Assembly: GCA_006954405.1 (NCBI GenBank)
Contig: LVVQ01000001.1
Span: forward strand, 744,001-808,000
DNA: 64,000 nt
From: Candidatus Methanarcanum hacksteinii
GTDB lineage: Archaea; Thermoplasmatota; Thermoplasmata; Methanomassiliicoccales; Methanomethylophilaceae
Reading direction: 5' to 3'
Below are positions 16,439 through 24,547 of this stretch, piece after piece; within the stretch, counting starts at the first letter, position 1; every line of letters begins with the position of its first letter. Under the pieces are notes generated by a model. It worked only from the letters and a program-made list of their open reading frames with translations. It made no database searches and was not told the origin of the DNA. The translations under genes were made by a program, and so were the position numbers.

Positions 16439-17029
16439 ATGAAGATCTACATCCTGGGAGGATTCTTAGGGAGCGGGAAGACGACACTTCTCATGAAGAT
16501 GGCAGATATGTTCATCAATAAAGGGAAGAAAGTGTCCATACTCGTCAATGAGGCAGGCGACATCGGTGTCGATGGAGCCACGATCAACTCACAAGGATAC
16601 AACGCAGTCGAACTTCCTAACGGATGCATCTGCTGTTCCATGGTCGGGACCATGCACGAATCCCTGATGAAGATAAAGTCGGAGATCGCACCCGACATCC
16701 TGATAATAGAACCTACAGGGATTGCGTTCCCAGGTAAGGTCAGGGAAGCCATCGAATTGATCGATTATGGTGAGGAGTTCATACAGATAATCGGCATATT
16801 CGATGGTCCAAGATTCAAGCTGTTCGTAGAAAAGAAGAAGGATTTCTACAAGAAACAATTGATGGATTCAGATATATTGGTCATGAACAAGATGGATCTC
16901 ACACCGGATGACGTGAAGGAAGAGGCCATCCAATGGATGAACAAAGAGATACCGGGCATAGAGGTAATCCCTGTCGTGGCCACTACCGGCGAGAATCTAG
17001 ACAAGGTATTTTCGGAGTTGAGAGAATGA
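16439..17029 (+). CDS. CobW/G3E-family GTPase, short form lacking the C-terminal domain
   Basis: This is a 196-residue metallochaperone-type GTPase. The P-loop is GGFLGSGKTTLL (about 6-17), followed by ILVNEAGDIGVDGA, the metal-binding NGCICCSM motif (CxCC, about 61-68), ILIIEPTGIAFPG, and the guanine-specificity loop VMNKMDL (about 145-151). Usual CobW/YeiR proteins exceed 300 residues and have a C-terminal CobW_C domain; here it is missing. The next gene starts inside its stop codon and supplies a separate domain and a His-rich tail, so the two may form one split chaperone. The metal is unknown; cobalt, nickel or zinc are all plausible. Confidence 0.88.
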   Translation: MKIYILGGFLGSGKTTLLMKMADMFINKGKKVSILVNEAGDIGVDGATINSQGYNAVELPNGCICCSMVGTMHESLMKIKSEIAPDILIIEPTGIAFPGKVREAIELIDYGEEFIQIIGIFDGPRFKLFVEKKKDFYKKQLMDSDILVMNKMDLTPDDVKEEAIQWMNKEIPGIEVIPVVATTGENLDKVFSELRE

Positions 17030-17529
17030 CGACATCGATCGAAGAAGCAAATGGGTCGGCAGCAGGATTTTCCGGGCACATCCATGGTTTCAATGCGGAT
17101 GCTGAAGCAAGACTCATCGATATGATGATGAAGGTCGGACATTGGGTTGATGAAGAATCAGGCATGTTCCTCGGACACATCAAGATGGCCATAATGTTCG
17201 AGGGAAAGGGTATAACGCTCAACCTCACCGATCTTGACGAAGGTGTCCTTTGCCATGGTTCCCTCATGCCGAAGCAGAAGGTGGACTTCGATTTCATGGT
17301 GGCTGTGACGGATGTCGATGCCGGAGAATTGGAACATGTGATGCTTCACGCCATAGAGGATTCCGGGGTGGATTTCTGTCTGGATGAGCATGAGTGTTCA
17401 TGTGGGCACCATCACGACCATGAGCATCACCACGATCACGAACATCATCATGATCATGAGTGTTCTTGCGGTAAGGACCATCACGAAGAGAAGGATCATA
17501 CGGGTTGTACCTGTGGACATCATCATTGA
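17026..17529 (+). CDS. Partner of the CobW-like GTPase with His-rich metal-binding tail
   Basis: This is a 167-residue protein. The first 115 residues (ARLIDMMMKVGHWVDEES, GHIKMAIMFEGKGITLNLTD) have no family I can name. The last 40 residues are HHDHEHHHDHE-type repeats bracketed by CSCG motifs (ECSCGHHH, ECSCGKDHHEE, GCTCGHHH). Such tails store or deliver Ni2+, Zn2+ or Co2+ in HypB, UreE, SlyD and CobW-like proteins. The ATG overlaps the GTPase TGA, so the two are translationally coupled. An in-frame start farther upstream would lie inside the GTPase gene and is rejected. Confidence 0.8.
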   Translation: MTTSIEEANGSAAGFSGHIHGFNADAEARLIDMMMKVGHWVDEESGMFLGHIKMAIMFEGKGITLNLTDLDEGVLCHGSLMPKQKVDFDFMVAVTDVDAGELEHVMLHAIEDSGVDFCLDEHECSCGHHHDHEHHHDHEHHHDHECSCGKDHHEEKDHTGCTCGHHH

Positions 17530-17537
17530 TGGCTTTA

Positions 17538-17624
17538 TGGTGCCGGGGCTGGGATTCGAACCCAGGAACCGCTAGGGACAGGATCCTAAGTCCTGCGCCG
17601 TTAGCCAAGCTTGACTACCCCTGC
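17538..17624 (-). tRNA. tRNA-Leu (UAG), CCA encoded
   Basis: Minus strand: the anticodon stem CAGGA/TCCTG closes CTTAGGA with anticodon TAG. A long class II variable arm follows, then T arm CTGGG-TTCGAAT-CCCAG, discriminator A and encoded CCA. The acceptor 5' strand GCAGGGG faces CCCCGGC, leaving one A3-G70 mismatch. Length 87 nt fits a leucine tRNA. Confidence 0.92.
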
Positions 17625-17737
17625 ACGTTCAATGGGAATGCTGAGGTTATTTTTATTGATTGTGTATTCTTTTGTCACCACACTAACGCACACATTATAA
17701 GTGCAGGATATATCCTGTGTCGTGTAGGGGCAGTCAG

Positions 17738-19558
17738 ATGGTCGATTTATTATCAGACAGTGGAAGACAGTTGTTACTTGGAAATGAGGCAATTGTCAGA
17801 GGATTGATCGAATCAGGTGTGAAGTACGCTTCGACCTACCCAGGTACGCCTTCTTCGGAAGTCGGTAACAATCTGGAGAAGATGGGTGAGAAAGCAGGGA
17901 TCTATTTCGAGTTCTCCTCGAATGAGAAGATTGCATTGGAAGTCTCCGCAGCCGCTGCTACGGCAGGTGTGCGTTCTTTCGCATTCATGAAGCACGTGGG
18001 ATTGAATGTCGCAGCCGATCCTTTGATGACATTGGCCTATGCCGGCGTCAATGGCGGTATGCTCGTCATGACTGCCGATGACCCATCGTGTCACAGCTCT
18101 CAGAACGAGCAGGACAATCGTTACTATTCGCATCTGTCGCTGTTGCCGATGTTGGAACCATCGACGCCTGAAGAGGCCAAGGAGATGCTGCCCTTAGCGT
18201 ATGAGATCTCCGAGGAACTGAAATTACCTGTCATATTCAGGACCACGACCAGAGTCAATCACGCACGTGGTGTAGTAGAATTCAAGAAACCAATCGATAA
18301 GCCCGCCGTAGGACATTTCGATAAAGATTTCAAGAGATACGTGAACATTCCTGCGAACTCGAGGGTGAACAGGATCATCCTTCTCGATAAGAACAAAAAG
18401 GCTCAGGAGCTCTCAGAATCATCCGAGTTGAATTTCATCGTAGGGGATGGAAGCTCCGAAGTCGGCATAATCACATCCGGGGTATCATACACCTATGTGA
18501 AGGAATTCACAGATGGTGCGGACATACTGAAGATTGGATTCACGAACCCTCTTCCTGAGAAGAGGATCGCTGATTTCATCAGAGGTAAGAAGAGCATCAT
18601 AGTTGTCGAGGAACTCGATCCGTTCCTTGAGGATCAGGTATACAGGATCATCGCTCAGAACGGTCTGTCGGTACGCGTATATGGTAAGAGGGATGGAACG
18701 CTCCCGAGAGAATGGGAGTTCTCACCGGATACCATGAGGAAACTCAAGGATATCGTGAAGATCACCGAATTCCCTCAAGCCATGGAGAAGACGACCGTCA
18801 AACTCCCTGGAAGGCCACCAACGCTATGTGCGGGATGCCCTCACAGAGGATTGTTCGCAGCTACGAAGAGGGCTGTTGGAAAGAAAGATGTCATCTATTG
18901 TTCTGATATAGGATGCTACACACTCGGCGGACAGCCTCCGTTCAATGAGGCGGATTTCATCATCTGCATGGGTGGAGGAGCAGGAGCTGCCGGAGGATTC
19001 TCTGAATCAACGGATCAGAAATCGATCGCATTCCTTGGCGATTCGACATTCTTCCATTCAGGAATACCCTCATTGATATCAGCCAAATTCAACGACCACA
19101 AGTTCACGATGGTCATTCTTGATAACCGTACGACCGCCATGACCGGACATCAGCCGAACCCTGGTACGGGAAGACATTTCGGAGGGGTGGAGACGGATAT
19201 GGTCGACATTGAAGCGGTCGTCAAATCGATCGGTGTCGAATTCGTCGAGACTGTGGATTCGTATGATGTGAGGAAGGTAGAGGATGTCATGAAGAGAGCT
19301 ATCGATTACGATGGCGTATCCGTGGTGATATCCAAATGTCCTTGTCCTCTCGAGCTCAAGAAAGAGAAGAAATTGGTGCCCAAGGTATGCATCGTCGACC
19401 AATCGAAATGCATACAGTGTATGACATGTCTGAAAACAATCGCTTGTCCTGCATTGATCAAGAAGGATGGAACGGTCGTTGTAGATGAGACTCAATGCAT
19501 CGGTTGCGGTATGTGTTCGAATGTCTGTCCTAAAGATGCGATAGGGGTGAAACAATGA
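17738..19558 (+). CDS. iorA: Indolepyruvate ferredoxin oxidoreductase, alpha subunit
   Basis: IorA with IorB decarboxylates aryl pyruvates (from Trp, Phe, Tyr transamination) to arylacetyl-CoA with TPP and ferredoxin. Visible are an N-terminal pyrimidine-binding domain (YASTYPGTPSSEVGN), the TPP-binding region CAGCPHRG followed by DIGCYTLGG and GGGAGAAGG (about 370-430), and a C-terminal ferredoxin domain with CIQCMTCLKTIACP and CIGCGMCSNVCP. The ATG at 17738 fits a TATA-like ATTATAAG about 40 nt upstream and the family N-terminus; an in-frame start seven codons earlier is less likely. The stop overlaps iorB. Confidence 0.94.
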   Translation: MVDLLSDSGRQLLLGNEAIVRGLIESGVKYASTYPGTPSSEVGNNLEKMGEKAGIYFEFSSNEKIALEVSAAAATAGVRSFAFMKHVGLNVAADPLMTLAYAGVNGGMLVMTADDPSCHSSQNEQDNRYYSHLSLLPMLEPSTPEEAKEMLPLAYEISEELKLPVIFRTTTRVNHARGVVEFKKPIDKPAVGHFDKDFKRYVNIPANSRVNRIILLDKNKKAQELSESSELNFIVGDGSSEVGIITSGVSYTYVKEFTDGADILKIGFTNPLPEKRIADFIRGKKSIIVVEELDPFLEDQVYRIIAQNGLSVRVYGKRDGTLPREWEFSPDTMRKLKDIVKITEFPQAMEKTTVKLPGRPPTLCAGCPHRGLFAATKRAVGKKDVIYCSDIGCYTLGGQPPFNEADFIICMGGGAGAAGGFSESTDQKSIAFLGDSTFFHSGIPSLISAKFNDHKFTMVILDNRTTAMTGHQPNPGTGRHFGGVETDMVDIEAVVKSIGVEFVETVDSYDVRKVEDVMKRAIDYDGVSVVISKCPCPLELKKEKKLVPKVCIVDQSKCIQCMTCLKTIACPALIKKDGTVVVDETQCIGCGMCSNVCPKDAIGVKQ

Positions 19559-20142
19559 AGTACACGATTCAGATCGTTGGAGTCGGAGGTCAGGGAGTAT
19601 TACTTGCTTCCATGGTCCTTGGTAACGCTGCTATGAAATCAGGATACAAGGTGGCGATGAGTGAGGTCCACGGTATGGCCCAGAGGGGCGGAAGCGTACT
19701 TTGTACATTGAGATTCGGCGACGATGTCATCAGTCCTTTGGAGGCTGAAGGCGATGCTGACATGATAATGGGATTCGAACCTGTCGAGACTTGCAGATAT
19801 CTCTCATTGGGTAACAAGGATACGGTGGTCATCATGAATCTCGATCCAGTGTATCCGTCGATGGTAGCGGCCGGAATGGAGAGTTATCCTGAGATCGATG
19901 AACTCATCGCATCCGCAAGATCGCAGAATCAGAATGTGAGGACATTGGAGGCGACATCGCTTGCGATAGAAGCCGGTAAAGCCGTTGCTGCCAATGCAGT
20001 GATGATCGGTGCTGTTGCAGGTGTGAAAGGATTCCCGCTTGACATGAATGTCCTTAGGGAAACTCTTGCGGAGAATGTTCCTCAGAAGTTCCTCGAACTG
20101 AACCTCAAGGCATTTGACCTCGGTTTTAAACAGAATAAATAA
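19555..20142 (+). CDS. iorB: Indolepyruvate ferredoxin oxidoreductase, beta subunit
   Basis: This is the 195-residue gamma/beta-type subunit of the 2-oxoacid:ferredoxin oxidoreductase family. The nucleotide-like fold starts with IVGVGGQGVLLAS (about 6-18), followed by SEVHGMAQRGGSV (about 39-51), the standard IorB signature. It shares an ATGA overlap with iorA, so subunits are made together. The arylacetyl-CoA product links to the PaaK ligase genes at 37-42 kb, which catalyse the opposite end of the same pool. Confidence 0.94.
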   Translation: MKYTIQIVGVGGQGVLLASMVLGNAAMKSGYKVAMSEVHGMAQRGGSVLCTLRFGDDVISPLEAEGDADMIMGFEPVETCRYLSLGNKDTVVIMNLDPVYPSMVAAGMESYPEIDELIASARSQNQNVRTLEATSLAIEAGKAVAANAVMIGAVAGVKGFPLDMNVLRETLAENVPQKFLELNLKAFDLGFKQNK

Positions 20143-20163
20143 AAAGGGGTTCCCGCCCCCTTT
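20143..20163 (+). terminator. Hairpin terminator after iorAB
   Basis: AAAGGGG and CCCCTTT pair around a seven-base loop and are followed by TATTTTATATTTAATAT, a U-rich tail. Confidence 0.65.
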
Positions 20164-20250
20164 ATTTTATATTTAATATATCTAAATAGGATGCGGGATA
20201 GGAGAAAGTGTGATAGGGAGAAGCAACTCCCTATCGGGGAGAAATAATCG

Positions 20251-20871
20251 TCAGTACGATGCGAGACTTCTCTGAACCATCGTAGTACGTATGCTGGTCT
20301 TCTCATTGTCGATGAGACGATCATGGAATGTCCTCATGTTGACATCCTGCTGTTTGTTGATATAACTGACAATGGTCTGGTTGATCCTGGAGAATATCTC
20401 GTTCAGTGTGAGATCCCCATACTTCTCCAACGATCTCTCGTTCTCTATGACCACAGTCGAACTGCACAACATCCTCATCGTTGCGATACCGTCCTTTGCT
20501 ATGGCGACACGCATGAATTCGAACTCGAAAGGAGAGATCAATATCGAATGAACGGTGATGCCCAGATCCTTCGCAATCGATGCTACGATCGGAGCGAAAT
20601 CGGTTCCCGTCTCGCCACCCATACCAGCTACGATGTAAGCGACGTCATATCCGGAAAGAACATTCTTGATATCGTTGGCGACATTGTTCCTGGTCGTGCT
20701 AAGTGCCTTTGGAATGAAGATCCTCTGTTTGATATCGAGGGCCTCATATCTCTTTTCATCCGATGTTATGGCAATGACATCCATTGAATGGTCGATATGA
20801 ACATCGCTGATCACATTGCAACCAGCTCCGCCAATGCCTATTACTGCTGTACGCATATCCTTTCCATCCAT
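20251..20871 (-). CDS. Half-length FtsZ/tubulin-like GTPase
   Basis: This is a 206-residue protein with the FtsZ GTPase-domain layout. The N-terminal phosphate loop is GIGGAGCNVI (about 12-21), and MGGETGTDFAPIVASIAKDL (about 83-102) corresponds to the tubulin signature GGGTGTG with Glu in place of the third Gly and Asp after the second Thr-Gly-Thr. The family is normally 350-400 residues; the C-terminal domain with the catalytic T7 loop (NxDxxD) is absent. It might bind GTP but could not activate hydrolysis in a standard protofilament. It follows a ribbon-helix-helix gene and a structured leader. Its ribosome binding site AAAGGAGG is strong. A regulator or cap of cell-division FtsZ is a possible role (inference). 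Confidence 0.75.
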   Translation of the reverse strand: MDGKDMRTAVIGIGGAGCNVISDVHIDHSMDVIAITSDEKRYEALDIKQRIFIPKALSTTRNNVANDIKNVLSGYDVAYIVAGMGGETGTDFAPIVASIAKDLGITVHSILISPFEFEFMRVAIAKDGIATMRMLCSSTVVIENERSLEKYGDLTLNEIFSRINQTIVSYINKQQDVNMRTFHDRLIDNEKTSIRTTMVQRSLASY

Positions 20872-20902
20872 TACATCGTCCTCCTTTCGTTTGTGTATTA
20901 GT

Positions 20903-21019
20903 GGCCGGTGAAGGCAACGGTCCCTTTCGGTCCCGAAGTCCCATCCTCCCTTCCGGCCAATTAAGGCGTTTCACCAAGAAGGCAGTCTACCTTTACAGGT
21001 CTACTGTCCCATCCTCCTT
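20903..21019 (-). promoter_or_regulatory. Tandem structured RNA leader before the FtsZ-like gene
   Basis: On the minus strand two modules share the line AAGGnAGGATGGGAC. Each is closed by AAGG/CCTT and topped by a hairpin with a GNRA tetraloop and a tandem A/G mismatch. Module 1 (20979-21019) has CAGT and ACCT stems with a GTAA loop. Module 2 (20903-20958) has an outer GGCCGG/CCGGCC helix, CGG-GA-CC stems and a GAAA loop. A small GGTG-AAA-CGCC hairpin lies between them. I do not recognise a known riboswitch class. The stretch ends about 30 nt before the start codon. Confidence 0.5.
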
Positions 21020-21035
21020 TTGATGTACTATACTT

Positions 21036-21386
21036 TTATCTTGTCAGTGATGAGGCTGCAGTGAATTTGCTCTGTGCAAGTTCGGTTGTAAGCTGTGTGC
21101 TTACGATCTTCTCGCGTATCATCGATCTTATCGCATCCGACCTATCGATGTAGATCCCATCTTCTACCATCGAATCGATCGTATCGATCTCTGCATTCGC
21201 GAGGCGAACTGCAACCTCATTCTTGTGTGTCTGTGCTACGTCGGCATCCCTATCGACGTATGCACGGATGGCTGACCTTATGAACAGGGAACGTCCCCCC
21301 ATCTCTGGATGCTGCTGAAGATAGTCGTCCATCGTCTGGAGTTCTTCAGTCCCCATTCTCAGAGAAATGATCTTCCCTTCGTCCAT
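21036..21386 (-). CDS. Double ribbon-helix-helix regulator (CdrS-like)
   Basis: This 116-residue protein seems to contain two RHH DNA-binding units: ISLRMGTEELQTMDDYL...RSLFIRSAIRAYV (about 6-44) and VAVRLANAEIDTIDSMV...RSDAIRSMIREKI (about 58-92). The second resembles the haloarchaeal cell-division regulator CdrS, which is encoded directly before ftsZ2 in those organisms. Here too an FtsZ-like gene follows on the same strand. A GGTGA ribosome binding site precedes the ATG. The promoter upstream carries an inverted repeat that could be its own operator. Confidence 0.8.
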   Translation of the reverse strand: MDEGKIISLRMGTEELQTMDDYLQQHPEMGGRSLFIRSAIRAYVDRDADVAQTHKNEVAVRLANAEIDTIDSMVEDGIYIDRSDAIRSMIREKIVSTQLTTELAQSKFTAASSLTR

Positions 21387-21457
21387 TCAAGTCACCTGTG
21401 TTTAGCTTTGTATCGAGTGCATATCCCTTCAAGCTACGTAATCTCTATCAAACTATT

Positions 21458-21497
21458 AGTATAAAAATGTATCACATTGTAATAATCTGTATTACAA
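21458..21497 (-). promoter_or_regulatory. Promoter and inverted-repeat operator of the RHH gene
   Basis: TTGTAATA and TATTACAA (21477-21484 and 21490-21497) form a perfect 8-bp inverted repeat with a 5-nt spacer, immediately upstream of a minus-strand TATA-like TTTTTATACT (about 21459-21468). RHH dimers bind such short palindromes, so autoregulation is plausible. The space up to leuS (to 21621) also contains the leuS TATA boxes. Confidence 0.5.
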
Positions 21498-21553
21498 CGA
21501 GTCGATAGTAGTGTGGTGATATTCTGATCTGCGTTTTCACTCATTCAGATTTT

Positions 21554-21621
21554 ACTTATATAATATAAGGCAACCTATATAATCGGATTGTTCATTCAAC
21601 CATTCGGTATCTGGTGTACAT
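21554..21621 (+). promoter_or_regulatory. leuS promoter region
   Basis: Two TATA-like stretches, CTTATATAATATAAG (about 21555) and CCTATATAATC (about 21573), lie 50-65 nt before the leuS ATG, implying a leadered mRNA of roughly 20-40 nt. Confidence 0.45.
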
Positions 21622-24519
21622 ATGATATCTGATTACGGCAAGATGGAACTTAAATGGCAGAAGAGATGGGCTGATGCCGGTCTCAATCGTGCGAATAGAG
21701 ATGAGAAGAAACCCAAATTCATGGTGATATTTGCATATCCTGGTGTCACAGGCTATCTTCACGTGGGCCATATGAGGGGATTCTCATATGCTGACGCTAT
21801 TGGAAGATACAAGCGTATGACAGGGTATAATGTATTGTTCCCCGTAGGTACGCATGCAACAGGGAATGGTTCCATCAGTCTTGCCAACAAGATCAAGAAC
21901 CGCAATGAGGGCATGATCGATTACATGCTCAAGAACGGTTGTCCCGAGGAGAAGTTCTCGGAGCTCGAAGAGCCTATGTCCGTCGTGAATTTCTTCAACG
22001 ACGTATATCAGAATGAATATTGGAAGAGATTCGGATTCCTTGCCGATTGGAGGAGATTCACATGTACACTATATCCGGATTATTCAAAGTTCATCCAATG
22101 GCAGTTCAGGAAACTCAACGATGCAGGATTGTTGATCCAAAAGCCGTATTACGCCCCATCGTGCGTATCATGTGGGCCTGTCGCAGTGGATGCTTCGGAG
22201 ACAGATATCTCGAAGGGCGGAAATGCCGAGACGCAGGAATATGTCCTTCTCAAATTCAAGCATGGTGATGAATATCTTGTGGCTGCGACGCTCAGGCCGG
22301 AGACCATCTACGGTCAGGTCTGTTTCTGGGTGAATCCCGACGTTGAATACGTCAAGGCGAGATACAAGGACGAGACGTGGATCATCTCGCCGCAGGCATT
22401 CGAGAAGATCGGATACCAGAAGGATGGAATAGAGGAGATCGGCAGGATATCCGGAAAGGATATGATCGGATGGATGTGCATCGCACCTACACTCCACAAG
22501 GAGATCCCTGTATTCCCTGCTACATTCTGTGACCCCAATGTCGGTACCGGTCTTGTGACATCATGTCCGTCCGATGCACCAGATGATTGGATATCATTGG
22601 AAGCAGTGAAGAAGGATCCTGAGATGATCTCCAAATACGGACTCACACAGGAACTCATCGACTCTGTCGTACCGATATCGATCATCGATATCGAAGGATA
22701 TGGCGAATTCCCCGCTAAAACTATCATCGATAAGCTCGGAATAACCGCACCTGGTGATCCGAAACTCGTGGAGGCGAAGAAGCAGGTCTACAAGGACGGA
22801 TACCACATGGGTAAGATGAAACCCATCTGTACAGAAGTCGTAGGCATGCCTGTCGACAGGGCGAAGGACAGGATGAAGGAGACAATGATCGAGGCGAACG
22901 AGGCCGATGTATTCTACGATCTCACCGAGGAAGTCATATGCAGATGCGGTAAGAAGGTTTACATCAAACGTATCGACGATCAATGGTTCATCAACTATGC
23001 GGATACCGATCTCACAGAGAAGACACATGAGCATTGTAAAGGAATGCACATCGAACCCGTGGATTATTACAACAACATCCATGGTGTTCTCGATTGGTTC
23101 AGAGAGAGGGCATGCGTACGTCTCGGAAATTGGCTCGGTACCAAGTTCCCCTTCGATGAGAAGTGGATAATCGAGGCAATATCCGATTCTACGCTCTATC
23201 CGATATACTATCTCGTGTCAATGTATGCCAATGAGGGTCAGATAAGACCGGAACAGATGACTGATGCATTCTTCGATTATGTATATCTGAAGGAAGGCGA
23301 CATCAATGACGTATCATCCGAGACGGGAATATCCGTTGAACTCCTTGATAGGATAAGGAAGGATGTGGAATATTGGTATCCTCTCGACCTTAACCTCGGT
23401 GGAAAGGAGCACATGACCGTTCACTTCCCTGCATTCCTGTTCAATCACATCGCCATACTTCCGGAGGAGATGTGTCCAAAGGGCATCATGGTCAATTGGT
23501 ACGTCACAGGTAAGAAATCGCCTGCTAACGCATCCGGTAAGATCTCAAAGTCAAAGGGCGGTGCACAGCCCATCCCTGGTGCTGTGGATAAATTCAGCAT
23601 CGATGGTATGAGGTTGTTCTATGCTCACTCCGCATCACCATTCATAGATGTCGAATGGGATGAGGATAACGTATTCACATACAAACAGAGAGTGGACAAA
23701 ATAGTGAAATTCATCGACGATCTCCTGCAGATCAAAGGGGATGCAAGATCATCCATCGATGACTGGTTGCTTTCCAGATTCCACTCCCATATCGCCGAGA
23801 TAAAGGATGCTATGGAATCATTCGACATCAGGCAGATGGCATCCATCGCATATTTCGAGATGTTCAATGATTTTAAATGGTACGTCAGAAGGGGCGGTAT
23901 GAATGAGGAGACCATCAGAGAGGCCGCAAGGATATGGATCACAGTCATGATGCCTGTGACGCCTCACGTGGCAGAGGAACTCTGGGAGGAGTTTGGATTC
24001 GAAGGAATGGTCTCGGAGGCCCAGCTCGCTGATGCTGATGTCAACATCCGTTCAGTAGCGGCGGAGTATGCCGAGGATCTCATAAGGGATGTCATGTCAG
24101 ACATATTGGAGATCATTAAGGTCACCGGTATGCAGCCGAAGAGGATAATCATCTACACGGCCATGGAATGGAAACGCAATGTCTTCTCGAAGGCCGTTCA
24201 ACTCCACAAGGAGGGTAAGTTGGATGTGCCGACATTGACGAAGGCCTGTATGGCGGATGAGAACCTCAGGAAGATGGGAAAGACTGTCTCCGATCTTGCC
24301 AGGAAGGTCGCTCAGGATTACATGAGGCTCCCTGTGGAGAAGATCGAAGCAGTGAGCGGATTGGATGAGTTGGCACATCTCTTATCGGCCAAGGATTTCA
24401 TTTCGGATGAGGTCGGATACAACGTCGAAGTGATCAGTGCTGATGATGAGGAGAAATACGATCCTCAGAACAAGTCGAAGGTCGCTGTTCCCGGTAAACC
24501 AGGAATATATCTTGAATGA
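21622..24519 (+). CDS. leuS: Leucyl-tRNA synthetase (archaeal type)
   Basis: This 965-residue class I synthetase charges tRNA-Leu. The HIGH-type motif is HVGHMRG (about 48-54) and the KMSKS-type motif is KISKSKGG (about 641-648). The CP1 editing domain between them contains the threonine-rich LRPETIYGQV and GTGLVTSCPSDAPDDW stretches. The DALR-like anticodon-binding domain follows from about 715, and the C-terminal extension is the archaeal/eukaryal type. Length matches archaeal LeuRS. It ends at a hairpin shared with the convergent ubiX gene. Confidence 0.97.
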   Translation: MISDYGKMELKWQKRWADAGLNRANRDEKKPKFMVIFAYPGVTGYLHVGHMRGFSYADAIGRYKRMTGYNVLFPVGTHATGNGSISLANKIKNRNEGMIDYMLKNGCPEEKFSELEEPMSVVNFFNDVYQNEYWKRFGFLADWRRFTCTLYPDYSKFIQWQFRKLNDAGLLIQKPYYAPSCVSCGPVAVDASETDISKGGNAETQEYVLLKFKHGDEYLVAATLRPETIYGQVCFWVNPDVEYVKARYKDETWIISPQAFEKIGYQKDGIEEIGRISGKDMIGWMCIAPTLHKEIPVFPATFCDPNVGTGLVTSCPSDAPDDWISLEAVKKDPEMISKYGLTQELIDSVVPISIIDIEGYGEFPAKTIIDKLGITAPGDPKLVEAKKQVYKDGYHMGKMKPICTEVVGMPVDRAKDRMKETMIEANEADVFYDLTEEVICRCGKKVYIKRIDDQWFINYADTDLTEKTHEHCKGMHIEPVDYYNNIHGVLDWFRERACVRLGNWLGTKFPFDEKWIIEAISDSTLYPIYYLVSMYANEGQIRPEQMTDAFFDYVYLKEGDINDVSSETGISVELLDRIRKDVEYWYPLDLNLGGKEHMTVHFPAFLFNHIAILPEEMCPKGIMVNWYVTGKKSPANASGKISKSKGGAQPIPGAVDKFSIDGMRLFYAHSASPFIDVEWDEDNVFTYKQRVDKIVKFIDDLLQIKGDARSSIDDWLLSRFHSHIAEIKDAMESFDIRQMASIAYFEMFNDFKWYVRRGGMNEETIREAARIWITVMMPVTPHVAEELWEEFGFEGMVSEAQLADADVNIRSVAAEYAEDLIRDVMSDILEIIKVTGMQPKRIIIYTAMEWKRNVFSKAVQLHKEGKLDVPTLTKACMADENLRKMGKTVSDLARKVAQDYMRLPVEKIEAVSGLDELAHLLSAKDFISDEVGYNVEVISADDEEKYDPQNKSKVAVPGKPGIYLE

Positions 24520-24526
24520 GTGCAAG

Positions 24527-24546
24527 GTCTCGGAGGGATCCGAGAC
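24527..24546. terminator. Bidirectional hairpin between leuS and ubiX
   Basis: GTCTCGGA and TCCGAGAC form an 8-bp stem with a GGGA loop in the 28-nt space between the two convergent stop codons. Confidence 0.6.
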
Positions 24547-24547
24547 A

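Noticed and set aside
20756..20977. A 73-codon minus-strand frame starting in leader module 2
   Set aside because: It overlaps the FtsZ-like start in another frame and is explained by the structured leader; its start is inside a helix.
20903..21019. Assigning the tandem leader to a known riboswitch (glycine, mini-ykkC, THF)
   Set aside because: The conserved cores of those classes are not present; only the general tandem GNRA-hairpin layout is shared.
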